From Neodiprion pinetum (Eukaryota; Arthropoda; Insecta; Hymenoptera; Diprionidae), in the NCBI RefSeq assembly GCF_021155775.2, contig NC_060233.1, positions 1,426,001 to 1,490,000 on the forward strand: a DNA stretch of 64,000 nucleotides. Reading direction: 5' to 3'. A program made the translations under genes and the position numbers. Below, piece after piece: positions 1-10,503 of this stretch (its first letter is position 1; every line of letters begins with the position of its first letter). The notes beneath the pieces were generated by a model that was not told the DNA's origin, did no database searches, and saw only the letters and a list, made by a program, of their open reading frames with translations.

Positions 1-72
1 GTACATAGCATAATAAACTCTGTGGCATGAGTTTTGTTCTTCTCTTTTTTGGAAAAAGTTTCTCCAAAATCT

Positions 73-679
73 CGGGTTGAGGTTGAAATGCCCGAATTTG
101 AAAAGTTCCGAGAGCGCCAAGTTCGGAATTTTTTCGCAGCGAAACTTGAAGTGAAAAAATCAAACTTTGACGAAACAGCAAAGTTTTGAATGGTCCGAGA
201 CTCGATGAGACAAAGTTATGAAAGTGCGAAAGTGAAGAAATTAAAAATCTGAAACATCTAAAATCCGAATGAACGAAGATTTTTAGTTCCGTGAATTTCC
301 GGCTTGGTGAAATTTCACGACTTTGATTATACTTTGTTTTGGATTTTCGATATTTTTACGTTCGGAATCGTGGTCATTCTGATTTTCGGTTCTTCTGATT
401 TTTTACATCTGCTCGTCGAGTAAACTACGCTGTCTGAGTGTATTTTATTTTTTGGAATATTACTCCATCGAAACTTTACTTATCGGAATTTTGGTGCATC
501 GGAACTTTTCTCCGTCGTTACTTGAATTTTCGGAACTTTGACTCGTCGGCTTTCCGGCAATTCGTAACTTTCTCGGTCCTCCAACGATCGATTTCCTTAC
601 TTCAAGTTTCCCCACCAAATAATTCGGAATATTAGTCGTTTCCGGAACTCTTTCAAATTCGAAACGTCAACTCCGCCCC
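73..679 (-). repeat. Foldback (inverted-repeat) element, family A, copy 1
   Basis: The two halves are diverged inverted copies of each other: phrases such as GAATTTGAAAAGTTCCG near the left end recur reverse-complemented near 640-660. The hinge lies around 404-420, with a stretch reading CGTAGTTTACTCGACGAG on the minus strand. A second, oppositely oriented copy is at 19139-19698; both share the hinge, an ACGTAAAAATATCGA block and a GTGAAATTTCACC block. There is no coding capacity, so it is probably a non-autonomous DNA transposon. Ends are approximate and no target duplication was identified. Confidence 0.7.
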
Positions 680-1655
680 AAAATCTCTACCTCTGATACT
701 CCGTCAGTCGTGCCTGCAGTGCAGTGCATTTTCCACTTTATTCCTTTCAGGTATATACTCCTTTCCTTTATTCGTTCTTTCTTTATTATATGTGGTATTC
801 TTCAATGCTGATTATTCGGAGGATCGGAATGCGACTATTGTACATGCGTACATAACTTTATATCGTACACACACCGCGTCGCGCACATATTGGTGCCATT
901 TGAATAAAGTACAACACGGTATGCTGCCGCATGTATGAAGCAAATGGGTATTTATGCCCGCACCCGCGAAACAATAACTATTCTATTGTAACGATTATAC
1001 ACACACGCATGTACACACATGTATATCCATACGTGTGCGGGTTACTTTCGCCGGTTGCACGCACGCATGCCGCTGCAGGCTGCCATTGGTATTATAGGTA
1101 TGTAATGAACAAAACGACGACGGAACGTTATGAGCAGCAGCAGCAGCGCGATATGTATTTAGATACACGTTTTTCCTTCTTTTATTAACTTGTTTCTTTT
1201 TTCTCTACCTACTCTTCTTCGATTGTTCGTCACAATACCCCGTTACTAAACTTCTTGTTCATAAGAATCCACGAACACCGATCAATATCTTGATCACGAT
1301 TCTCCTCGGCTCGCGACTACATGACACGGTCTTCTCAAATCTCAAGGCACGTTCAAACTTTTCAGCCGTCAACGGTTAATCATCACGTCGTCTTCTGTGC
1401 GCTGTAGTGTTCCAAAGTTGGAAGTAAAGTTTCCTCTGTATATAGATGAAAAGGAAAGAAAGAAAAGTACACCTATACGATACTCGAAAATGATTTGATC
1501 TACGACAGACGCACCGTAGATCATACGTTCGTTGAACTTGATTCCATTAGAGTCGATTTAAAGTTGACTTGAAGACTTTTGGACGCTAGAGGTGATCAAA
1601 AGTGGAAAGAAGAAGGAACGAGCATGATTATTTCGTAGGTTCAAATTTTCATACA
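680..1655. other. Gene-free stretch
   Basis: No supportable gene. It contains purine/pyrimidine-alternating GTAC/ACAC-rich DNA around 830-1080 and a short CAG run at 1134-1147. Short open frames here have no recognisable domain and look like chance frames. Confidence 0.6.
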
Positions 1656-1950
1656 GCCGACTCTCTCAACAGGGTCGCTTCCCCTTAAAAGATCTCAGCA
1701 GCTTCCCCTGCAACTTCGGTTGAACAAAGCGTAGCAGCAATTTTTCCAAATACCCTCGCAATATGGCCGGCAACAAAAGTGATATGTTGGGAAAAAAAAG
1801 CGTAGCTGTTATGGACTTTTGCCGGCCCTATTGCGAGAATCTTGGTTCAAAGTGCCATAATTGCACGTCGAGCTCGTTTGTGGGGTTCTACTAATTCTTA
1901 GAAATATCTTACCCTACGTCCCTTTGACCGGTCTTGTTGAGAGAGTCGAC
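1656..1950. repeat. Short TIR element (MITE-like)
   Basis: Terminal inverted repeats G(C/T)CGACTCTCTCAAC occur at about 1656 and, reverse-complemented, at 1936-1950. A second nested inverted pair (CTCGCAATA-GGCCGGCAA) flanks the centre near 1754-1777 and 1820-1845. At about 295 bp and without coding potential it resembles a MITE. Flanks carry ATACA-like sequence on both sides, a possible target duplication, but this is AT-rich DNA. Confidence 0.6.
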
Positions 1951-2150
1951 TATACATATAGTAGGCATTCGTTCTCCATCATCGTGGGATTCAGGCAAGC
2001 GGCGAAATTGTCTTCGAGGAGCTTTTATCCAGTGTACGTGAACATGGGTTTGTACACAACCGGTGCACAAAGGTATGAGAGGAGCGATTAAGATAGATTT
2101 TCCGGTACGCAGTGGTCTGATTGCCTCACGTAGCGGCCGGGGTGAGGGGG

Positions 2151-2182
2151 GGAGAGAGAGAGAGAGAGAGACAGAGAGAGAG
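2151..2182. repeat. (GA)n microsatellite
   Basis: A near-perfect GA dinucleotide run within a GC-richer patch, interrupted once by an ACAG unit. Open frames across it encode Arg-Glu repeats and are artefacts. Confidence 0.9.
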
Positions 2183-3476
2183 CGAGTCAGTGTGCAAGGG
2201 TTTGCGATTCCGTCCGTCCGTCCGACGGTCGTCTGTTTCAGGTTCGTTCGTCTGTCCGGATGGAGACGGGCTTACGCCGGTCATCTGCAATTACATGCTG
2301 AATCTTTAATGGAACGCTTCGAGCCTAGAATTAGTTGAATGCCACGGAAAGCTATCGCTGCATAATGTACGTTTTTGTACGTACGTATGTACATATGTAT
2401 GTGTGTATACGTATGTACAACACGTCGTCGAGGTTTGTGTATGTGAGTATATTATATCCTCATCGCGAATATGCTTCGGACCTCCAATGCGCTCGTCTCG
2501 ATTTGTCGTCAGATGAAGTCGCATGCGGGGTTGAAAACAGGAACGCCTCCTTGGTATCTTCTTGTCAGGAAACGTTAGCTGGAAATCCATTTTCCCTCAC
2601 GAAAGGTTACTCTCGCGTAGTTTTCTTCTTCAAAGCAAAGCACCCAGAATATTTTTATACAGTCCCACCAATTTCTTGTTCAAATTGACAAATAAAAGAA
2701 AAATAAAAATGGAGTAAAATGTTGAAGTCCAGCTGCTTCGTAGAAGTAATCTACAAACAGGAATCACAATAGATATTCGATTGTCTTGTGGACCTGTAAC
2801 CAGTTTCTTATCGTTAGGTACATGGACATCTAGTCGGTCCGACAAACGTCTTCGGGACGCGAAATTGCCTCTTTTTAAAATCGTTTTATATTTTTCTATT
2901 CTTTGGCCTTTAGACAGAAGAAAAGAAAGAGGATGAAGCAATCTGCTGTGCACATCGTGCGTTAGTACGCCAAACTTTATTGACTGTACCCAGTGCTGAC
3001 AGTTTGTTTGACTCGACTTTGGATCAAAGAAGAGACGAAACTTTACCGGATATAGCGGGAATTGGGAGGACCGGACCGACGGATTGTTCAGGGTTGTAGT
3101 TGGTTTTGAAGTGGTTTTCTGACTTGGACTCGGGAGTGGCTACATCGTAAATGATGAAATTTGGACCTGATATTTGGATTTGAGGATCAAGGTGAAAACT
3201 CTCAACTTTTTCATGACAACTCTTGTACTCTTCATTGATTCCTTGAACTACGTGTAAAAGTGATACTCGTTCACTCGAGAAATCGAAGAAGTGCATATCA
3301 GGTTCTTGTTTCTCGATATACTGGATGTTGCGTTCGACGCACGTTGCAGCGCAACGGAGGAACGAACGGCGGCGGGGATCACGGGAGGATAATCATACGG
3401 TATTTCTAGCATTCGGATAATTTCTTATAATAAATCACGTGTAAGTGGTTCGCGCGAGATGGCATAAACATACGGT

Positions 3477-3505
3477 TCAACCAACCAACCAACCAACCAA
3501 CCAAC
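3477..3505. repeat. (AACC)n tetranucleotide repeat
   Basis: About seven tandem AACC units. The same unit forms tracts at 14596, 28338 and 56674, so it is a recurrent microsatellite class in this genome. Confidence 0.9.
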
Positions 3506-4030
3506 GAACCGGTGGGATCGCCCAGTGTACTGCACTGCATTGCGCCGCGGTGCTTTACCTCGCATGCTGCATACATCAATCCCGCACCCAACCCTAACCT
3601 CAAAAAGATCAATCATCCCCGAACCATATGCGCTATGTACGCCAGTATCGAGTCTCTCCGATTCGCCTCCTTGCGAAACCGAACCAAGACGATGGGGTGT
3701 TAATGTGGAATGCGTGGTGGGATGTTCCTCATCTTCATCCTCCTTACCGACCGTGGGAAAATCGACGATGAACACGATAAAGTGACCGAAAACCGCGGCT
3801 ACTGGATCACGAAGATGCGCTGATGTTTACAGCACACGGGGCAGCTTGTGTCGATTAGAACCCCCAAAGACCGATACTAACGCTGCAATGAAGTTGAACT
3901 AACGGGTCACGTGAGTGATAGCTTATCAGAAACAGATTCTGTCACTTCAACCAACGACATATACATTGAGGCTTTTGAAGCGCTGGTGTCGATTTCGTCT
4001 GCTTCGAATCGACTCAGGCTGAGGACGCTA

Positions 4031-4827
4031 CCCGAGTCGAAATATGTATAGCGTCTACTTGAAACGAGCTCCTACGTAGGGCTTAAAAATAGGAAAGTAG
4101 GTTCTATTTCAATCCAATATCAGATCCTACTTTGACGATAAGAATGTACAAAATTTACCGATTTACCGAGATTAGGCTCAAAGTAGGGTATGTTTGGAAC
4201 CTCCTTTCACCCTCCAGAGGTAGGATTAAACTTGCTCGTTCGAAACCCTCCTCCAACGCTCAAAATCCTAGCCCCCTGATAAAGATCCATCGATTCTGAT
4301 TGATTATGATTGAAATACAAAAAATATGATTAAAACGTATGAAATCAAATTAAAATCCTAATAAATGGAATTGGTGTACACATGCGCTTACTCGTATTTT
4401 CCGTATATTCAATCAGTTGAAAGGATTTTTCTATTCGTTAAAATGTTGAATGAATACATTTGAAATGCGATACTTAATTTTAAAATGTTATCAAATCTTG
4501 TCAAAATTATGCCCAAATAGCCCTTGGATTATTCATTGTGAATGTTTGAATTTCGCTGTAATAACATATCTACAGAAGAGAAGTTGCAGGTGCCAATGAG
4601 AGAGTTGTGAATTGAACAGCGTTAAAATAGGTTCAATCGTCTATTGAGAGCGTAAAAGTTAGGGTTTGGTACTTTAACTTTTAGGAATTGGAGGTTCGAT
4701 GTACGGTTTGTTCTCAAATTTCTTGGAGTTCAAGGGTCAATGTAGGATTTCTATGTTCAGTTTCCTTCAAAGTAGGTTCATATGCACCTTGGTACGGTGA
4801 AACGTAGGCTCTAAATTTCGATTCTGG
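4031..4827 (+). repeat. TIR element family B, copy 1 (about 797 bp)
   Basis: The left end (CCCGAGTCGAAAT...) matches the reverse complement of the right end (CCAGAATCGAAATTTAG...). TA dinucleotides flank both sides (4029-4030 and 4828-4829), consistent with a TA target duplication as in Tc1/mariner-like elements. An inverted copy at 6803-7594 aligns over the whole length at roughly 85-90% identity by eye, which independently supports the boundaries. No transposase frame is present, so this is a non-autonomous derivative. Confidence 0.85.
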
Positions 4828-6802
4828 TAGTCAGCCATCCCGTTAGTACAGAGATCAAAACGAAGACGTGTCTCATTGACATTTCACTTCTACTCTGACG
4901 ACATGACACCCCTAATGTTCCTTGACTTCTGTTGCCGTTCAATTCACGTCCGACGCGGCTCAATCGCACGCACTTCAGTGCATCTTGCTTGCACGATGTA
5001 GAGGTGTGTGCGTCCATTGGGTGGAGAGCACCCGTTCCTGGGGGACCCGGGGCACCGGGCTACCTCCTAATTTCAGTGTGCCTGGTACCCGGTAGCCGAG
5101 CGAGCGGTTCGGCGGTCCTTTCAGACAGTTGGATCAGGGCCCGGAAGGCACGAGAATTACCCACTCGTTGATTGCTGCCGTCGCGAGGGGCCCGCGGGCC
5201 TCTTCCGTTCCGAAGCATCGGGAATTTATCAAGTCTAGCCGACGCATAAGTGCAGGGTACTTCGAACGCAGCAGCGATTTGAATTTTTACAAAAATTCTT
5301 CGTTCTCCCCTCTCGTATCGTCTTAATTCACTCTTTTACAGGTATATATACGTTAATAAAAAAAAGATGAACTCGACCAAATCTTATACCAAATTGTATG
5401 CTATCACCTTATTCAGATCATGCAAATCGCGTCTGTCCCGCGTCGTCGTCGCCGGCTATACTCGTCGATGATTTCATGTACGCATTGAAAATCTCCAATT
5501 ATATATTCTTATACATACTTTCTCTTTTTTCACGTCCATTAATAGGATGCTGTAGTCAGTCTTTACCGACCGAGTAAAATGTTACTCTTTTTCACTATTT
5601 TCACAGCCGACGCAGAACTGACGTGACGATGTCGCAGTGATCGGCTCAATTCCACAGCGAGAAGAGCTGGAATCCATATTTTTATTCCATCTTAACGAAC
5701 GTTCTCTCGTTCTCTTCATCACATGTTTTATACACAGGGTGATTCGTCTCGATTACCTTCCGGGCAATTATTTTTCATGATATTCATTACCCGTATCATG
5801 AATGCAGAGCGAACAATTTTCATTTTGAAAGTCAGATTAACATTAACTCTGCACATATCGCCTAAACAAAATAGAACAAACAATGGAGAAAAATGTCGTT
5901 TTCAATTTTAACATACCTACCTTACACTTCTAATGTAAATTATTTTTAATCATTACTGTTGCAGGACGAAAAGGGGAAATAAAGAGAAAAAAAAAAAAAG
6001 AAACAGAGATCGGAGGCAATTGCAGTTTCCGTTGCACGCACGTCACCATCTGGACGAGACACATCCGTTTGAACCCCTTAAGACGTCATCAACGTGCTCG
6101 AAGGAATAGGTATGTGAGTTACAACCTGCGAACAACCATTCTTAGCGTTACGGTACCGTTACGGAAGTAGAGACTGAATGAGAGAGAAAAGTGAAAGAGT
6201 GAAAAAGAAATAAGAAGGCGTTTGCCACGTCGCGTGGCGCTCCTCCGACCTCCCATCTCACCCTCCGGACATACTCTGCACGTATAGCACAACCAGTACC
6301 AGCAACAAGTGGCAGTTTTCACGGATTTTCCTGGTGGTGCTGGTGCTGCTGATGCGGCGTGTCTAGAATTCAGGGTCGAGTCAACGAGTTCGTTCGGTTC
6401 GGGGCTCGAGGTGCCGGCGGGTCGGGTTGAGCAGGGTCCGGGTTGCCCCGCGCCTCCCCTCTTATCTCCTTCTTCATCCCCTTTATCCCCTTTATCCCAT
6501 TTCATCCCTCGATGGACGTGCTCTCGTGTTTACAGGTGGAGAAGTTCGCTGTTCCGTGTTTGTGCCGCATGTCCTTTTTATCGTTGGTCGTTTTGACACC
6601 TCGTTACGATTTATTCTAACCACTGATTTCATCGTTCGAAGTCCGATGCATTCTTAGGCCTTTTTTTGTGTGGATCTTGTCACCGTGGATTTTCTACTAG
6701 AATCGTGTGATAAGTACTCTTAACCTTTTTAACTGCATGGTTAGAAATTGATCTTGAAACTGTGCAACTCGATCTGTGATTCCATTCATATCCACGATAC
6801 AA
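4828..6802. other. Spacer between the inverted family B copies, with a GC-rich island
   Basis: No gene recognised. About 4930-5230 is markedly GC-rich (GGGACCCGGGGCACCGGGC and similar), unlike the AT-rich flanks, and 6290-6500 is a second GC-richer patch with pyrimidine runs. Frames across these patches show no domains and no splice or initiation context I trust. Confidence 0.5.
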
Positions 6803-7594
6803 CCCGAATCGAAATTTAGCGCCTACGTTTCTCCATACCAAGACTCGTATGAACCTAATCTGAAGGAAACTGGGCCTATAAATCCTACGTTGACCCTTGA
6901 AATCCAAAAAAAATTAAGAACAAACCGTACATCGAATCTCTCACTCCTTAAAATTAAAGTATCAAACCCTAATTTTACGCTTTGAATAGACGATTGAATG
7001 ATATTTTGACGTTATTCAATCTACGGCTCCTCCATTGGAGCTGTAACTCCTCCCCTATACATAGATTATTACAGCGAAATTCGAGTGTAAACAATGAATA
7101 ATCCAAGGGCTATTTCGACATTATTTTGACGAGTTTCAATAACATTTGGAAATTAAGTATCGCATTTCAACTGTATTTATTCAACGTTCTTACGAATACA
7201 GAAACCTTTTAAACTGATTGAATATACAGAAAATACGATTAAACGCAAGTGTAAACCAATTCGTATTTATTGGGATTTTAATTTGATTTCATACGGTTCA
7301 ATCGTATTTTTTGTATTTCAATCATAATCAATCAGAATCGATGGACCTTTATCATCGGGCTAGGATTTTGAGTTGGAGGAGGGTTTCAAACCAGCAAGTT
7401 TAATCCTACCTCTGGAGGGTGAAAGGCGGTTCCAAACATACCCCACTTTGAGCCTAAACTTGGCAAATCAGTAAATTTCGAACATATTTATCGTCAAATT
7501 AAGGTCTGATATTGCATTGAAGTAGAACCTACCTTACTATCTTCAAGTCCTACGTAGGAGCTCCTTCAAAGTTGGCGCTAAATTTCGACTCGGG
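6803..7594 (-). repeat. TIR element family B, copy 2 (about 792 bp)
   Basis: Full-length inverted counterpart of 4031-4827. The ends read CCCGAATCGAAATTTAGCGC on the left and, reverse-complemented, CCCGAGTCGAAATTTAGCGC on the right, a TIR of about 20 bp with one mismatch. A clear TA duplication is not visible at this copy (flanks ...ATACAA and AACCAAT...), perhaps through decay. It contains no coding sequence. Confidence 0.85.
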
Positions 7595-9630
7595 AACCAA
7601 TTGCGTCGGAAGATCGTAAAAGTGAAACATCAGGCCTGTGTAACCCGCACGCAAAGAAAGACTGCCCATTGCGCCGCAGTGCAGAAGGTTTCTCATCGTC
7701 GAGCGTCGCAAGTCTTGAATTATGCCTCTGATAACTTCCTCCTTATTATTCCCATTACGTTCTTATGTGTATAATGAAATAATAATGCGGGGTACGAGGA
7801 GGTGCAGGAGACGGGAATAAGAAAGAGACGGAGATTGTTCGCTTGTCGACTCTCATCCGCAACGTGCGGACTCCAAGGAATACGAAGGAATAACGCATCT
7901 CTGCATCGTGGGGTGAGTGCGGGGTGGGTGGGCGGTGAGAAATTGAAAAAATCATTTAGCGAATGGCCATCATAATAATGCGTGATTCGCTCGTACGCCC
8001 GACGGTGGTACAGTCCGTTCTACAATCACACCAACGGAAAAGTTACGCAGCTCTGGTTACCATTAACCGTAGGTATGTGGTTTTTTTCCTCCTTACATAC
8101 TTACACTTGCGTCCTGCAGAAACGTCTACCCAGTCTGCATGTTACCATCAGTTGCGAGTTATGGCCTTGACTTGACACCGACTTCTCCATTCTCCAAAAC
8201 CACTTGTACTGTTGATTTTTCGAACGAGATCGGTTGTAAGACTGTACCTACCTTACATCTATCTACCTGGAACGAGTTCGTTTCAACTTGAGTTACACGA
8301 AGAAGATCGTCCACTACCACGTCGCAGGTGCATTGCTGGGACCAATGATCATGACGACGGTGATGATGTTGAAGCTGAGTCCGCGCATGTCTCTTTCTCA
8401 CTCTCTCCTTCCCTGTCTATACATCGCAAGGCAGAATTGGAAGGAAGGGTTAACGGTGCAGACGATCACGTTCTCCGCGCGGGTGGTCCTCGACGGTCCT
8501 CCTATGACTATCCGTCTTCTCGCGTTCTCTTTTCCCCGAGAGGATGGTAGGTACATATGATCCGAGTCCTGCTGCTGATTCTTTCAGATTTTTATTACAT
8601 CAACGCTTCATGAATAGGTTGCGATGTCGACGACATGCAGTTGGAGACAGAAGCCACAAGGTCTAACAGCCATACCATACCCCGTAAGGTACTTTAAAAA
8701 GAATGATCAAGTTATACAGTTTCACCGTGGTTCTCAATCTATCAGCAAAGTACAGTATGTTGCAAACTTCCGAAACGATTTTCAACTAGGGCAAAATTTC
8801 TATTACCGGATACACTTAGGAATTCGTCGTCAATGGTATAACCTGTACCTGCACTCTCGATCAGGTTCACGTGGATTATTAACAGTACATATCGAGTTGT
8901 AAAGTAACGCGTCGCAATAGCTCGTCGAACGGTATTGGCTTCGGTAGTATCATAATAACGTTACTTTTTTAACGTTCAATCGTTTTGTCGATTATACTTT
9001 GTTGTAGCAGCAGCAGCAGTGCACCGTATAGCGCTTGTGTCTTGCGTAACGCGGTGTTAGCAGCGAAGCTTTACAGGGTATACGTATAGGGGGCAGGTGC
9101 AGGTTACAGTACAGGTATAGCTATTAATTAATGAAGACGCAGGGACCTGCCGTTCTTTACATTTGTAGTCTAGGTATTTAGGTATATTACCCTGAACATA
9201 TGTATGTACAAACACACAATATACCTTACGTGTATAATAATATTCCAAACGAGGAATGAAGTGAAATGAAAGGAATGGAAAGGAAAGGAAACGAATGGAA
9301 ATTACTTGGCGTTCAAAACAAACCGACACATTATATTAATGTTGCATATATATAATTATTTATACATGTACGTTAGTTTTTCTTTTATTTTTTAATTTTT
9401 TTTTTTTTTGTTTCTCTTTCATTCCCTTTTAAAACATGTGTACAACGTATACAACGGCAGTCTTTCCCACGGGGTCGCGACCTCGACCGTTGCCTATTGA
9501 TATTTCCTATCTATCATACATTGTCCATGCTGTATATACGTGCACATATGTATGCATTTAGATATACGTCGATTCACTCTATCTATGTGTAATATATTAT
9601 ATCACGCTACAGTACTAACGATTTTATACA
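7595..9630. other. Gene-free stretch
   Basis: No recognised gene. A 92-codon frame at 8624-8902 (+) begins with ATG and looks protein-like, but I recognise no family. A CAG run (9007-9019) and GGAAA-rich DNA (9265-9300) are simple sequence. Confidence 0.5.
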
Positions 9631-10183
9631 TGGGGCATTCCGCGCAAATTCGGTAAACGGGTGACAATCACATTTTTTTATTTCACCAAGAATTTTTCCT
9701 ACGTTAGTATAACTCCTGAAAAGCTTATCGAAAAAGTTTTCAATTTTTATTAATCACTACTCTTTACCCTATGATCTCTTAAACCAGTCTCCAAAACATC
9801 CAAACTGATTTTTGTGAAACAAGAGAAAAAAACATTTGGTTCCCTAAATAAAAAAATTTCACGTAAAATTCAGAGCGGGACGTCGTTTTTTATATCTTTT
9901 TTTTTCAATAATTTTGTCTACTTTTTTGATCGTTTTTTCTATCTTCGTACCTGTTAAAAATTTATTATAATACATACCGCATCTCCAAGTTGATTACTGA
10001 TGTTTTTTTTTTTATTGGTTCACTGGTTCTAAAATACACTCGCGATTTTTTCTACAAAATTCTATTATAAATTTTCAGGGTTTCACAAAGTTTTTCAGGG
10101 ATCGTACCAACGTAGGAAAAATCCTTGGTGAAATTAAAAAAATACATTGTCAACCGTTTACCGAGTTGGCGCGGAATGCCTCA
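9631..10183. repeat. TIR element, family C (about 550 bp)
   Basis: Long terminal inverted repeats of about 95 bp start with TG(G/A)GGCATTCCGCGC on both ends, followed by matching CGGTAAACGG, TTTCACCAAG and TTTTTCCTACGTT blocks. The interior is AT-rich with T runs and no coding frame. Flanking DNA is TATA-rich, so the target duplication cannot be defined. Clearly a MITE-type element; superfamily unassigned. Confidence 0.85.
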
Positions 10184-10436
10184 TATATGCCGTATGTATA
10201 AACTTGTGTGTGTACATGCAACGATGCCGTGGTAATCATTTGAGCCCGTGGACATGTGACGATTGAAAATATGTATACAATATAGCAGAGCTTTTGATGG
10301 AAAGTCAACGCTAGGTACGAGAACAAAGTATAATACGCATAGGTATTGTATTCGTCACTTTTTTGGTATTGGCTAAAAAACATAATTTCTGTAAACTTTG
10401 GACCATATTTTGATAGTCATAACTTTATGTAATAAC

Positions 10437-10463
10437 GGTGGTGATGATGACGATGATGATGAC

Positions 10464-10498
<35 letters not shown>

Positions 10499-10503
10499 CG
10501 ATG
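10437..10503. repeat. (GAT)n/(GAC)n trinucleotide repeat
   Basis: About 20 tandem GAT units with interspersed GAC units, in otherwise non-coding DNA. Confidence 0.9.

Larger units (their letters stand above)
1951..4030. other. Gene-free stretch with simple repeats
   Basis: No recognised gene. It holds the (GA)n at 2151, GTAC/TATG-rich DNA at 2365-2420 and an (AACC)n tract at 3477. A minus-strand frame at 3024-3296 (90 codons from an ATG) has protein-like composition but no family I recognise and no supporting signals, so it is not called as a gene. Confidence 0.5.

Noticed and set aside
5736..5760. Single transposon-like end ACAGGGTGATTCGTC
   Set aside because: No matching inverted end was found within a reasonable distance.
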